Shown here in pieces: positions 35,011 through 43,889 of a stretch of DNA of 64,000 nt; the stretch's first letter is position 1, and the number at the start of each line of letters is the position of its first letter. Where the stretch lies: NCBI RefSeq assembly GCF_008710705.1, contig NZ_VYRZ01000001.1, forward strand, positions 744,001 to 808,000, given 5' to 3'. Source of the DNA: Microbacterium radiodurans (GTDB taxonomy: Bacteria > Actinomycetota > Actinomycetes > Actinomycetales > Microbacteriaceae). A model generated the notes under the pieces. It was not told the DNA's origin. It saw only the letters and a program-made list of their open reading frames with translations, and searched no databases. The translations under genes were made by a program, and so were the position numbers.

Positions 35011-35774
35011 CGGCTGCTCCGCCGCGCCGCGAGATCGGCAGCCTCGTCGAGCACCGCCGCGAAGGCGGCCGGATCATGCGCGAACCGGCCGAGGAACAGG
35101 CCGTCGACGTCATCGCCGAGCCGGGCGAGGAGGCCCGGGCCGGCGGATCCGCCGTAGACGACGCTCGAGCCGGCGCGGTCGGCGTCGGCGTCGAGGGCGC
35201 CCCGCACGGCGCGGGCGACGGCCGCGACGTGCGTCGGCGGCGCCGGTTCGGGCGCGCCGATCGCCCAGACCGGCTCGTAGGCGACGACGACCCGGCCCGC
35301 GGGCGCGTCGGCGAGGGCGGCGCGCAGCTGATCGACGGACTCGCGGGCGGCGGCCGCGGCATCCTGTCGCTCGACCTCGCCGATGCACAGCACCGGGGTC
35401 AGGCGGTGGCGGAGCGCAGCGGCGGTCTTCGCCGCGACGACCTCGGGGGTGTCGCCGAGGAGGCGCCGCCGCTCGGCGTGGCCGATCTCGGCGTAGGTGA
35501 CCCCCGATTCGGCGAGCTCGGCCGCGGTGACCTCCCCGGTGTAGGCGCCGGGCTCGAAGGCCGAGACGTCCTGCGCGGCGAGGGCGATGCCGGTGCCGTC
35601 GACGTAGCCGCGGGCATCGTCGATCTGCAGATAGCTCGGAGCGACGAAGACGCTCACCTCGCCGCTGCGGACGGCCGCGTTGCCGCGCGCGATCCCGGCG
35701 ATCTCGCCGAACCAGACGCGGGCGCGTCGACGGCCGAAGTACGCCTTGAGGCTGACTCCGACGACGACCGCCAT
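35007..35774 (-). CDS. lerI: Triosephosphate-isomerase-family protein, L-erythrulose-1-phosphate isomerase-like (LerI)
   Basis: 255 residues with the TPI catalytic set: Lys10 (VSLKAYF, in place of the usual NWK), His99 (EIGHAERR) and Glu167 (AYEPVWAIG), plus the phosphate loop VVYGGSAGPGLL. The SLK start and operon partners distinguish it from glycolytic TPI. LerI interconverts L-erythrulose 1-phosphate and D-erythrulose 4-phosphate. Its ATG shares one base with the DerI-like stop (TGATG) and its stop overlaps the OiaC-like start. Confidence 0.8.
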   Translation of the reverse strand: MAVVVGVSLKAYFGRRRARVWFGEIAGIARGNAAVRSGEVSVFVAPSYLQIDDARGYVDGTGIALAAQDVSAFEPGAYTGEVTAAELAESGVTYAEIGHAERRRLLGDTPEVVAAKTAAALRHRLTPVLCIGEVERQDAAAAARESVDQLRAALADAPAGRVVVAYEPVWAIGAPEPAPPTHVAAVARAVRGALDADADRAGSSVVYGGSAGPGLLARLGDDVDGLFLGRFAHDPAAFAAVLDEAADLAARRSSR

Positions 35775-36244
35775 CAGCAGTGTCCCGTGGTCTCGTACTC
35801 CCCGATGACCGCCACCTTCGCGGCGGACGCGGACGCGGGGTCGAAGCGGTAGCCGAGCCACTCGCGGACCAGTCGCCGGGCGAGCTCGATGCCGATGACG
35901 CGCTGGCCCATCGTGAGCACCTGCGCGTCGTTGGAGAGCACGCCGCGCTCGACCGAGAACGAGTCGTGGGCGGTGACGGCACGGATGCCGGTGACCTTGT
36001 TCGCCGCGATCGCGACCCCGAGGCCGGTGCCGCAGATGAGCAGCGCGCGGTCGGCCTCGCCGCGCGCGACGCGCTCGGCCGCCTCGATGGCGACCTTCGG
36101 GTACGCGGTGTGCCCGTCGGCGTCGACTCCGACGTCGACGACGGACGCGACGGCGTCGCTCGCCTCGAGATCGCCCTTGAGGATCTGCTTGTAGTCGAAG
36201 CCGGCGTCGTCGCTGCCGATCACGATGCGCAGGGGAGTGGTCAT
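35774..36244 (-). CDS. derI: RpiB-family isomerase, D-erythrulose-4-phosphate isomerase-like (DerI)
   Basis: 156 residues, the normal RpiB length. [11 protein letters not shown] (9-19) binds phosphate, Cys71 in [13 protein letters not shown] is the catalytic base and His93 in [10 protein letters not shown] helps ring opening. In apiose and erythritol pathways DerI converts D-erythrulose 4-phosphate to D-erythrose 4-phosphate, which enters the pentose phosphate pathway. Both decarboxylation branches (OiaC/LerK/LerI and OiaK/OiaX) need this enzyme. GAGAGGA precedes the ATG, which overlaps the kinase stop by 4 bases. Confidence 0.82.
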   Translation of the reverse strand: MTTPLRIVIGSDDAGFDYKQILKGDLEASDAVASVVDVGVDADGHTAYPKVAIEAAERVARGEADRALLICGTGLGVAIAANKVTGIRAVTAHDSFSVERGVLSNDAQVLTMGQRVIGIELARRLVREWLGYRFDPASASAAKVAVIGEYETTGHC

Positions 36245-38019
36245 GAGGGGGTCCTCTCGGATTCGCGTGCGGCGTCCTGCAGCACGTCGGCGACGGCGGT
36301 GACGATGAGGGCGAGCGAGTGCGCGCCGGGGTCGGGGGTGCCGAGGCTGTGGTCGCCGTGGGTGCGGGCGCGACCCCGGCGAGCCTGGAGCTCGGCGGTG
36401 TCGGCGGCGGCGGTCGTTGCCGTCGACGCCGCGGTGCGCCATGCGGCCGCGGCGTCGGCGCCGGCGGACGTCTCGGCGCGGAGCGTGTCGGCGAACGGCT
36501 GCAGCGCGTCGACCATCGTCTTGTCGCCCGGCTGCGCCCCGCCCGAGGCGGAGACCGCGTCGGCGGCGGCCGCGACGGCGTCGGCGACGGACGCGGCGGT
36601 CGGGGAGCCGGTGTCGCCGATCCGAGCGCCGAGGGTGCGGAGGATGATGCCCCACAGGGCGCCGGAGGTGCCGCCCGCGCGATCGGACCAGGCGTCGCCG
36701 GCTCTCTCGAGCACCGATCCGGCGCCGGCCCCGTCGGCCACCGCCGTGCGCGCGGCGGCGATCGCGGCGGTCGCGCCCCGCTGCATCCCGATGCCGTGGT
36801 CGCCGTCTCCGGCGACGCTGTCGAGGCGGCCGAGCTCGTCGACGTGGCGGTCGATCGTCGCCGCCGTCACCGCGATCGCCGCCAGTACGGTGCGGGCGGC
36901 GTCGCGGGATGCGGCGTCGGCGGGCGCCGCCGCGGGTGCAGCCGCGGTGCGGATGTCGTCGGAAGTCGGCGCTGCGGTGGTGGCGGTCGCGGCATCCGAG
37001 ATGGTCCGGGCCGGGTCGACGCTGCCGCGACGGTACGCGGGAGTGTCGACCGGCGTCTCCCACAGGTCGGCGAGCTCGTCGTCGAGCCAGAACAGCGTGA
37101 GCGATGCGCCCGCCATGTCGAAGCTCGTGCAGTACTCGCCGACGTGCGGATCGACGATCGTGACGCCCGCATCGTCGAGCAGTTCGGCGATGCGGCGGTA
37201 GACGACGAACAGCTCCTCGTACTTCAGCGAGCCGAGGCCGTTGAGCACGGGCACCACCCTGCCTTCGATGCCGGCGTCGTCCGGGCGTTCGGCGAGCACG
37301 CGCTCGACCAGCAGTTCGGCGAGACCGTCGGCGGACGGGATGCCGGTCTCGTCGATGCCCGGCTCGCCGTGGATGCCGAGGCCGACGGCCATCCGTCCCT
37401 CCGGCACCGTGAACAGCGGTGCCGGGGCTCCGGGCAGGGTGCATCCCGTGAAGGCGACGCCGAACGAGCGGGTGCGGTCGTTGGCGTGGCGAGCGACGCG
37501 AGCGACCTCGGCCAGGGGCGCTCCGGCGGCCGCCGCGCCCGCGGCGGCGCGGAAGACGGTCAGGTCGCCGGCGATGCCGCGCCGTTCGCCCGCGCGCTCG
37601 GGCGGTGCGGAGGCGATGTCGTCGGTCACGACCACCGTCTCGCACGCGATGCCCTCGGCGCGCAGACGCCGCTGCGCCTCGTCGAAGTTGAGGACGTCGC
37701 CCGCGTAGTTGCCGTAGGAGAAGAGGATGCCGCCACCGGCGTGCGCGGCGCGGGCGACCGAGACGATCTGCTGGGTCGACGGCGAGGCGAAGAGGTTGCC
37801 CATCGCGGCGCCGTGGGCGAGGCCGGGGCCGACCAGGCCGCCGAACGCGGGGTAGTGCCCCGACCCGCCGCCGATCACGACGGCGACCTCGCCCTCGGGC
37901 ACGGCGGTGCTGCGGACGACGCCGCCGGGCACGCGGCGGACGGAGCGCGCGTTGGCGGCGACGAACCCGGCGATCATCTCGTCGGCGAAGTCGGCGGGGT
38001 CGTTCCACAGGCGGGTCAT
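36241..38019 (-). CDS. lerK: Dihydroxyacetone-kinase-family protein, L-erythrulose kinase-like (LerK)
   Basis: 592 residues, a single-chain DhaK-DhaL fusion. DhaK part: [16 protein letters not shown] (49-64) and His217 in [11 protein letters not shown], the residue that covalently holds the keto substrate. DhaL part from about 380 has the nucleotide site [12 protein letters not shown]. An Ala/Asp-rich linker joins them. LerK phosphorylates L-erythrulose to L-erythrulose 1-phosphate. It is the first gene of the eight-gene operon and faces the GntR regulator across a strong palindrome. A general dihydroxyacetone kinase role cannot be excluded from sequence alone. Confidence 0.82.
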   Translation of the reverse strand: MTRLWNDPADFADEMIAGFVAANARSVRRVPGGVVRSTAVPEGEVAVVIGGGSGHYPAFGGLVGPGLAHGAAMGNLFASPSTQQIVSVARAAHAGGGILFSYGNYAGDVLNFDEAQRRLRAEGIACETVVVTDDIASAPPERAGERRGIAGDLTVFRAAAGAAAAGAPLAEVARVARHANDRTRSFGVAFTGCTLPGAPAPLFTVPEGRMAVGLGIHGEPGIDETGIPSADGLAELLVERVLAERPDDAGIEGRVVPVLNGLGSLKYEELFVVYRRIAELLDDAGVTIVDPHVGEYCTSFDMAGASLTLFWLDDELADLWETPVDTPAYRRGSVDPARTISDAATATTAAPTSDDIRTAAAPAAAPADAASRDAARTVLAAIAVTAATIDRHVDELGRLDSVAGDGDHGIGMQRGATAAIAAARTAVADGAGAGSVLERAGDAWSDRAGGTSGALWGIILRTLGARIGDTGSPTAASVADAVAAAADAVSASGGAQPGDKTMVDALQPFADTLRAETSAGADAAAAWRTAASTATTAAADTAELQARRGRARTHGDHSLGTPDPGAHSLALIVTAVADVLQDAARESERTPS

Positions 38020-38075
38020 CGCGGGCCAATCGACGGTGATCAGAGGGATGCCGCTCGGGCTGCGGCGAGATCAGT

Positions 38076-38095
38076 TTGGCAAACCGGTTGACCAA
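38076..38095. promoter_or_regulatory. GntR/FadR-type operator between the apiose operon and its regulator
   Basis: TTGGCAAACCGGTTGACCAA is a 20-bp palindrome with two mismatched pairs, built on the half-site TTGGTCAACC typical of FadR-subfamily operators. It lies between the divergent lerK-like gene and the GntR gene. On the minus strand TTGCAA ends the site and CAAACT follows at 17 bases, so the palindrome would sit in the promoter spacer. Confidence 0.75.
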
Positions 38096-38135
38096 TTGCA
38101 ACCGGCATCCGCCCGGCTGCGGGTAGGTTGTTCGC

Positions 38136-38870
38136 ATGCCCGCCTACCGTGACACCGGCGCGCCCGACCTCACCGCGGCGCTCACCTCGTTGCCGGCGCG
38201 CACTCCCGTCTCGGAGGTGGCGCGCCGCCTCATGGACCTGTTCACGAGCGGCGACGTCGCGCCCGGCACCCGCCTGCCGCCCGAACGCCAGCTCGCGGCG
38301 ACCCTCGGCGTCGGACGCTCGGCGGTGCGCGAAGCCCTCGCCGCGCTCGAGATCCTCGGCATCGTCGACGTTCGTCCCGGGTCGGGCACCTACCTGCGCG
38401 GCGCGGCGAGCGAGCTCCTGCCGCAGACGCTCCGCTGGGGGCTCCTCATCGGCGAGCGCAACACCCGCGAGCTGATCGAACTCCGCTCCGGACTCGAGAT
38501 CTACGTCGCGCGTCTGGCCGCGGGCGCCGCCGCCGGCGACGGGGGCACGCTCGGACGCTTCGTCGACCGGATGCGCGACGCCCTCGACGACCTCCCCGCC
38601 TTCGCCCGAGCCGACCTCGCGTTCCACCACGAGCTCGCCCGTCTGGCGGGCAACGCGATGCTCGTCGACCTCCTGCACGTCGTCCGCTCGCTGCTGCAGG
38701 TCTACGCCGACCGGGCCGTGCACGATGCCGAGCAGGCGAGCCGGGCGCTCGCCGAGCACGAGGCGATCGCGCGGGCGGTCGCCGCCGGCGATGCCGATGC
38801 CGCGGCATCCGCCATGGCCGGGCACATGGCCACCGCGGCTCAGCGCATCACCGCCGACCACGCCCTCTGA
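38136..38870 (+). CDS. GntR-family regulator (FadR subfamily, FCD domain)
   Basis: 244 residues: winged helix domain at about 22-90 ([41 protein letters not shown]) and an all-helical FCD effector domain ([38 protein letters not shown]) whose Asp and His residues normally bind a metal and a carboxylate ligand. It is divergent from the apiose operon with a matching palindrome in the gap, so it is the likely repressor. A sugar acid of the pathway such as apionate or 3-oxo-isoapionate is a plausible inducer, because FCD domains usually bind organic acids. Confidence 0.92.
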   Translation: MPAYRDTGAPDLTAALTSLPARTPVSEVARRLMDLFTSGDVAPGTRLPPERQLAATLGVGRSAVREALAALEILGIVDVRPGSGTYLRGAASELLPQTLRWGLLIGERNTRELIELRSGLEIYVARLAAGAAAGDGGTLGRFVDRMRDALDDLPAFARADLAFHHELARLAGNAMLVDLLHVVRSLLQVYADRAVHDAEQASRALAEHEAIARAVAAGDADAAASAMAGHMATAAQRITADHAL

Positions 38871-38973
38871 CCCGCCAGCTGTCACTGCCCGCCCGCACCG
38901 CCGCTGGCTGTTCCCGCCGGCGCGATCGCTGGCACGCATCGGGCGCCCCCGCGAAGTTCAAGAGCCTGCCGGG

Positions 38974-38988
38974 AACGATCGTTTGCGG
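38974..38988. repeat. 15-bp inverted repeat, left copy
   Basis: AACGATCGTTTGCGG, exactly the reverse complement of 40409-40423. The two copies flank the sigma factor, its membrane partner and a gene remnant. Confidence 0.6.
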
Positions 38989-39017
38989 CGGTGAGCGAGG
39001 TGGCCGGCCGCGATCTG

Positions 39018-39536
39018 TCAGACGCGCTCAGCCTGGAGGAGTGTCTGCAGCAGTGATCGTGCTCTTGCGTGTCGGCTGCGCACGGTGGCGGGGTTCATCC
39101 CGAGGTGTAGCGCGACGTCCGTCAAGGTGAAGCCGTCCCAGTAGACGAGGCGGATGATCTCTTGATCGACGGCCTGGAGCTCGGCGATCGCGGCGCGCAC
39201 GTCGGCCGCGTGATCGTGTTCCTCAGCCGGCGCCAGATGGGCGAGGTGGTGGGCGAGCTTGTCCGTGAGTGAGTGCCGACGCGCACGTGACCGCCAGCTT
39301 TGAGAGAGGATGCGGCGAGCGATGCCGAACATCCACATCCGCGCCTCGATGGGGTCGGCGGGGACAGACCGCACCTTCCGCCACACGACGACGAGCGTCT
39401 CACCCAGAAGGTCAGCGGCATCTTCGCGATCGGGAACTCGCCGAACGAAGTAGTCCAGGAGCGAACCGGCGTGGTCCTTCACCAACTGAGCGACCCGCTC
39501 GTCGTTCGTCACAGCGACTTCCGGCGCCCCCGTCAA
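39018..39536 (-). CDS. ECF-type RNA polymerase sigma factor
   Basis: 172 residues with sigma-70 region 2 (DYFVRRVPDREDAADLLGETLVVVWRK; MWMFGIARRIL) and region 4 (AVDQEIIRLVYWDGFTLTDVALHLGMNPATVRSRHARARSLL), without regions 1 and 3, as in ECF sigma factors. It would direct RNA polymerase to a small stress or envelope regulon. Its ATG overlaps the stop of the upstream membrane-protein gene by 4 bases, so the two are co-translated and probably act together. Confidence 0.92.
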   Translation of the reverse strand: MTGAPEVAVTNDERVAQLVKDHAGSLLDYFVRRVPDREDAADLLGETLVVVWRKVRSVPADPIEARMWMFGIARRILSQSWRSRARRHSLTDKLAHHLAHLAPAEEHDHAADVRAAIAELQAVDQEIIRLVYWDGFTLTDVALHLGMNPATVRSRHARARSLLQTLLQAERV

Positions 39537-40063
39537 TGCAACTCTCCCGTGCAGTCGGTGTCGCTGCCGACACCACCGTCGCCGGGGAGGATGTACTCGT
39601 CCGCGCCAGCGAAGATCACATCCTGCGCGGCCCCGAAAAATGGTGCGAAGTCACCGGCCGCGTCGCGTTTGACGGCCTCGTCGTAGATCCGCTGTCCCAC
39701 GCCCTCCCAGTTCTGCGCCGCGATGAACTCGACGGCTTTCGTGTTGGTCTCGGCGTAATTCATTTCGCCGTTGAAGAGCTCGATCGAGCAGGAGACCTCA
39801 CGGCCGGTGTCGGTGACGTACGAGATGGGGATCTCGAAATCGGGGATCATTCGCGGGTCGGTGCCGGCTGTGGACGCGAGTGCGATCCCCGGGAGGGCGA
39901 GCACGGGCACCGCGACCCACGACAGACGCCGGACGCGTCGTCGCCGCGCTGCGTGAACACGCGCCGCGATCCCAACGCGATCGATTTCAGCTGCGACCAT
40001 TCCGTCCGTTGATGCGCGGTGCGGGGCACTTGCCCGCAGCAGGTCATCGATCGATGTGTCCAT
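39533..40063 (-). CDS. Single-span membrane protein coupled to the sigma factor
   Basis: 176 residues. The N-terminal 45 residues are cytoplasmic and charged, followed by an Arg-rich stop and one membrane segment (SWVAVPVLALPGIALAST, about 48-65), then an outer domain with two cysteines. The single span and coupling to an ECF sigma gene suggest an anti-sigma or sensor role, but no zinc-binding anti-sigma motif (HxxxCxxC) is present and the gene precedes the sigma gene rather than following it. AGGAGG lies before the ATG. No family recognised. Confidence 0.75.
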   Translation of the reverse strand: MDTSIDDLLRASAPHRASTDGMVAAEIDRVGIAARVHAARRRRVRRLSWVAVPVLALPGIALASTAGTDPRMIPDFEIPISYVTDTGREVSCSIELFNGEMNYAETNTKAVEFIAAQNWEGVGQRIYDEAVKRDAAGDFAPFFGAAQDVIFAGADEYILPGDGGVGSDTDCTGELH

Positions 40064-40082
40064 GGCGTCCTCCTAGATGCTC

Positions 40083-40318
40083 ACCACGTACATGGCCGGC
40101 ACCCGCCTAAACGTTGCACGCGAGTGGAAATTCACCCTGCGCCTCGACACCGGAGGAGGAACATCGGATGCCCGGTTCATCTCCCGACACGGCGAGGTGT
40201 CAAGTTCGGCCTCGTCAGCAACACCATCCATCAGGTCGAAAAACACGTCCGCCTCGATGATCTCGAGGCATTCACCGAGATCTACCGCACCGCGCTGGCG
40301 GACTTCTTCGCCCGCTGA
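40083..40318 (+). pseudogene. Frameshifted gene remnant
   Basis: Protein-like sequence continues across two frames: MAGTRLNVAREWKFTLRLD...ARFISRHGEV in one and VKFGLVSNTIHQVEKH...LEAFTEIYRTALADFFAR to a stop at 40318 in the other, changing frame near 40200. Neither frame alone gives a sensible gene. It looks like the broken C-terminal part of a larger gene whose identity I do not recognise. The stretch between it and the DUF3800 remnant (40319-40537) shows no gene. Confidence 0.4.
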
Positions 40319-40408
40319 GAGGCCGGAACAGTCAGCCGAAGACGGTCCGCCAGAGCAGAGTTGTGACGATCGTTACTGGTGCGTCAACTTGCCCGCAACG
40401 GGCGACTC

Positions 40409-40423
40409 CCGCAAACGATCGTT
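40409..40423. repeat. 15-bp inverted repeat, right copy
   Basis: CCGCAAACGATCGTT, the exact reverse complement of 38974-38988. It contains the palindromic core AAACGATCGTTT, and a third ACGATCGT occurs at about 40366. Confidence 0.6.
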
Positions 40424-40627
40424 TTCGGCAGGCCGACAAGTGCCGACGATCTAGTGGGCGACACGCCGAGAAGCTATCCACCGAAACCCCCTGCCGAAAC
40501 CTGAACGCGCCGAAACTTCGGCGGTACCGTTTGCGGCATGAGCCACGAAGTTGGATACGCCCCCGTCTCGAAGCGGGAACAGAATCTGGAGGCGCAGGCG
40601 GTCGAGCTGCGAGCCGCCCGGATGTGA

Positions 40628-41236
40628 ACGGGTTTTCGTCGATCGCGGCGAGTCCAGCCGAGTCGCAGACGCCTCTGGCGCGATCTCGGGATCCCCGTCA
40701 CTCGGGAGCTCCACCCGACTGAGTACGTAAACGGTCGGAGTCGAATATCCCGTCGGTTCCCTGACCGACATCGCCACGACGGAGTTGAGTTCTGGAAGGA
40801 CCTCGGCCGTGAAGTTGCAGCTGAATGCTTAGAGGCGCTTCGTTGTACCGAAGGACTCACCGTCGGAGCCGTCTTTCGCCACGGCGATCCGAAGCAGCTC
40901 GCTCAGACGCGCCACTCCGCATATACGGCGCTTGTCGAACGATTTGAAAGCGAGCTCGACGCGCATGATGCTCTAGGCATGGTGTTCATGGACGGCGATG
41001 GATCGGACCCCACGTACCGCACTGCCCACCGGGCACTCAAGCTGGATCAGCGACGAGTCATCGAAGATGCGATCCACCTCGATTCGAAGCACTCTCAGCT
41101 CGAGCAGATGGCGGACCTCGTTGCGTGGAGCGCCTACGCCTCTTTAGACCACCATGGAGGAAACGAATTCGCCTGGGACTGGTACGCCACATCCCTCGCT
41201 GAAAGAGACATCAACCGGGGGCCGCTGGAAATCTGA
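40628..41236 (+). pseudogene. Broken DUF3800-family gene
   Basis: The frame from 40628 to 41236 encodes about 200 residues that end in a typical DUF3800 C-terminus: HRALKLDQRRVIEDAIHLDSKHSQLEQMADLVAWSAY. Upstream, FWKDLGREVAAECLEALR and VGAVFRHGD also fit. The N-terminal metal-binding strand with its DESG-type motif is missing from this frame, a TGA at 40625 closes the frame, and no start codon is well placed before ATG 40979. DUF3800 proteins are RNase H-like and common near mobile and defence genes. Probably inactive. Confidence 0.65.
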
Positions 41237-41367
41237 CCGAAGACACAGCAAGACCCCCTTGATCCACGTGTGCGGGGGGGGGTCTGCGATGTACAGCATG
41301 CCCGATTGCCAACGATGGATACCAGTCGTCGGCGGCTCGCACCCGCATCGACACCCGGCCGGGGGGC

Positions 41368-42318
41368 TTATTTCATTCGGCCGAAGGTCGCATCGATGTC
41401 GGCCATTTCCATCGCTGCGGTCGCCTCGATGAGTTCGCGCAGCTCAGCGTCGGCGCCGGGGGAGAACTCTTCGAGCCGCTCCGGTGCGATCGTCATCGGT
41501 GCGCCCACCGGTGCTTGTTCGCTCGCATCGAGCTGCGTCCCGTCGTTCGACGGAGAGGCGCCCTGGAAGATCTTGCCTGCCTCGGACTGGTTGCCGAGGT
41601 CGAACGAGTACTGCTTGCTCTGCAGGCCGAGGTCGAGGAGTCGCTTCACCTCGGGGAACTGCTCGGCGTTGGTCTTGGGGATCGGCAGGGACGTGCGCCA
41701 GTTGACTCCGAGGGTTTCGAGCGCTTTGGCGTACGCGTTCTCGTGGGCCTGGTCGCGTACGATCAGATAGGAGATGGTGCTGCGGGCCGTCTTGTTGTCC
41801 GTCATCTCGTAGAGGCGGCATTTTTGCAGGCGCCCGGTCGATTCGAGCATCAGGTTGTAGAGCAGATCGAGCACGAGGTTTCCGGAGTTGTAGACGTAGC
41901 TCCCCGACCAGGGGTTGCCGACGGAGTCCACGGGCAGAGCGCCCTGGGCGCCCACGAGGTAGTGATGGATGTTGCCGTGATCGACCGCGATGCTCAGGGG
42001 CGTCGCACCGCCGGCGCCGGGCTGGTCCACCGGGTCGCCTTTCTTGCCCTGGTACGCCGGCGAGCCGTCGAGTAGGCGCGAGATTGTGGTGCCGATCAGC
42101 TCGACGTGGCTGATCTCCTCGGTGCCGATGCCCTGGATGAGATCCTTATACGCCTTCCCAGAGGGGCCGCGGAAGTTCATGCTCTGGAAGAGGTACTGCA
42201 TCATCGTCCGCATCTCGCCGAATTGACCGCCGAGACCTTCCTGGAGGGCGTTGGCTGCGGCCGGATCCGGTTCGTCCTGCGCGATCTCGTTGATGAATTC
42301 CTGGACGTGGAAGTACAT
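41368..42318 (-). CDS. Manganese catalase
   Basis: 316 residues of the ferritin-like Mn-catalase family, which destroys H2O2 with a dimanganese centre. Metal-ligand motifs are visible: Glu in GQFGEMRTMMQYLFQSMNF, Glu/His in GTEEISHVELI, and Glu/His in LIVRDQAHENAY. Start MYFHVQEF is typical and ATG 42318 has GGAGGAAAC upstream; an 18-residue upstream extension is open but lacks family sequence. Monocistronic, cytoplasmic, probably part of stress protection. Confidence 0.93.
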   Translation of the reverse strand: MYFHVQEFINEIAQDEPDPAAANALQEGLGGQFGEMRTMMQYLFQSMNFRGPSGKAYKDLIQGIGTEEISHVELIGTTISRLLDGSPAYQGKKGDPVDQPGAGGATPLSIAVDHGNIHHYLVGAQGALPVDSVGNPWSGSYVYNSGNLVLDLLYNLMLESTGRLQKCRLYEMTDNKTARSTISYLIVRDQAHENAYAKALETLGVNWRTSLPIPKTNAEQFPEVKRLLDLGLQSKQYSFDLGNQSEAGKIFQGASPSNDGTQLDASEQAPVGAPMTIAPERLEEFSPGADAELRELIEATAAMEMADIDATFGRMK

Positions 42319-42761
42319 GTTTCCTCCAAGGGCGGTTGGTGCTCCGACACTGGAAGCTCGGCGGGCGTTCACCTACCCCCTCGCTCTGAGCGCGAGCGCG
42401 CGATACCCTCCTGATCTGAACCTGTCGGGTCCTGTCTCGTTCACTGACCGCGGCGGCGAAGTGAGGTCGACAGTCGGCGTGAAGCGCACTTCGTAGGTGT
42501 GATCGTTGCCGGGCGCAAACTGCTCAGTGGATCGTGGGATGTGCGCGCCTTCGATTTTCTACTTGAGATCGCATCGAGTCGAGCCGCGGGAGAAACCGCC
42601 TAGCGAACCGCCGGCGTGAACAAAACTGGTGCTTTCGATTGCCATCTCGAGACCGCGCGTTGTGGCGGTCCGCACCGAGTTGCGTTGCTCGCAGGCTTGC
42701 CTCGCCGTGAGTCGAACAGAAACCCGCTCGCTCACGTCTGGCGTAGCTGAGAGGGTTGCGT
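42319..42761. other. Gene-free stretch between Mn catalase and membrane protein
   Basis: About 440 bases without a convincing gene on either strand. Long frames here lack family sequence. It should contain the catalase promoter (minus strand) and the promoter of the membrane protein; no clear -10/-35 pair, tRNA or strong hairpin is seen. Confidence 0.5.
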
Positions 42762-43313
42762 ATGCGTTCGTTCCGTTCACTGTCTTTATGGGTGCTGGCG
42801 CCGACGATGTTCATCGTCCTGGGCGGTGTGTGGTTCCTGGGCGGGCTGCTTGCTGGACCAGCTCTGCTCCATTGGGGGCGTCTGATGGGTGCGCTGGTCT
42901 ACGCCAGTGTGATGACTGCGTTCTTCACGTTTTGGATCGCGCGGGCACGTCGGCGAGCCGGCGGCACCGTCGAACTGGCTCGGATTGGAAGGAGCGTTCA
43001 TACCGGTCAGGTGCCGGCGGACGTCGACGTCCCAGCTTGGGTAGCCGCGGTGGAGGTCCAGCACCGGCAGCTACGCCGCAACTTGTCGATGGGGCCGGTC
43101 GTATTCGGGCTGATGATCGTACTGTCGTTGTGGCTCGCAGTAGCCCAGAGCCCGTACTGGTTGTTCGGTACAGCATTTTTCGTTGCCTTCCTCATCTACT
43201 CCGCGATCGATACCCCACGGAATCTGCGGAAGGTAGCGGTGGTGCGAGATGAGCTGGTTCGGCGCAGAAGCGGTGGTTCGTTCACGCCCGACTCTCGCGC
43301 TGACAGTCGGTGA
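42762..43313 (+). CDS. Small four-span membrane protein, unknown function
   Basis: 183 residues with four predicted membrane segments in two pairs: LWVLAPTMFIVLGGVWFLGGL and LMGALVYASVMTAFFTFWIA, then VVFGLMIVLSLWLAVAQ and LFGTAFFVAFLIYSAI. An intervening loop of about 45 residues and the basic C-terminus would be cytoplasmic. ATG 42762 has GAGAGGG six bases upstream. No family recognised; small actinobacterial membrane proteins of this kind are common. Confidence 0.7.
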   Translation: MRSFRSLSLWVLAPTMFIVLGGVWFLGGLLAGPALLHWGRLMGALVYASVMTAFFTFWIARARRRAGGTVELARIGRSVHTGQVPADVDVPAWVAAVEVQHRQLRRNLSMGPVVFGLMIVLSLWLAVAQSPYWLFGTAFFVAFLIYSAIDTPRNLRKVAVVRDELVRRRSGGSFTPDSRADSR

Positions 43314-43502
43314 GACCGCCGAGCGAAATGGCGCCGCGACTCGCCCTCGAGCAGGCAGCCACCTCGTCACAGATGGACTTCAAGCCGCGGGGGTATGTCG
43401 CTGAAGGCGCCCGCGCTACTCCAGGTCTGCCGAATCGGTAGGGGTGTGATGAGTAGTGGCTTTCTAGGTGGGATGCAGGCCGTTATCGCGTATCCTTGAG
43501 GA

Positions 43503-43889
43503 ATGTCCACGATCATCGAGGCCAATAGGCTTGCTGCTTTCAACGAGTCGATTCGTCAGGGTTTGCCTCAGATCGTTTCGGAACTGAGAAGCCGGCTTGG
43601 CGCGAAGCTCGTTGCGTATATCGCGAATGTCACGGAGACTCGCGCGGTTCGTTCATGGGCGGACGGCGAGCGTGTGCCGACGCCGAACACAGAGCGACGG
43701 CTGCGTCTGGCTTTTCAGGTCGCGGCCCTCATCGATCTCAGCGAGGGCGACGGTGTCGCTGCGACCTGGTTTCAGGGGATGAACCCGCAGCTTGGAGATC
43801 GGTCGCCTGCTTGGGTGCTTCATGAGGACCGCAGCGACGATGCCCTGGACCGTGTTCTTGACGCCGCAAAGGGATTTGTCGGTTCCTGA
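43503..43889 (+). CDS. Xre/MbcA-type antitoxin
   Basis: 128 residues. A helix-turn-helix-like segment (LGAKLVAYIANVTETRAVRSWADGERVPTPNTERRLRLAFQ, about 32-72) and a following helix, as in Xre/MbcA antitoxins paired with RES toxins. It would bind the toxin and repress the operon. GAGGA precedes the ATG and an AT-rich TATCGCGTATCC patch lies just upstream. The stop shares one base with the toxin start. Confidence 0.82.
   Translation: MSTIIEANRLAAFNESIRQGLPQIVSELRSRLGAKLVAYIANVTETRAVRSWADGERVPTPNTERRLRLAFQVAALIDLSEGDGVAATWFQGMNPQLGDRSPAWVLHEDRSDDALDRVLDAAKGFVGS

Noticed and set aside
35007-35774. Glycolytic triosephosphate isomerase
   Set aside because: The NWK motif is replaced by SLK and the gene lies inside the apiose operon rather than with gap/pgk; the LerI role fits better.
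36319-38091. Plus-strand frame opposite the LerK-like kinase
   Set aside because: Gly/Ala/Arg/Val-rich shadow; would also cross the GntR operator region.
38871-39017. Possible attachment site or tRNA next to the accessory region
   Set aside because: No tRNA-like cloverleaf, integrase gene or tRNA 3' end duplicate could be found in the window.
42524-42814. Minus-strand frame between Mn catalase and the membrane protein
   Set aside because: Basic, low-complexity translation without family sequence, and overlaps a better-supported plus-strand gene start.
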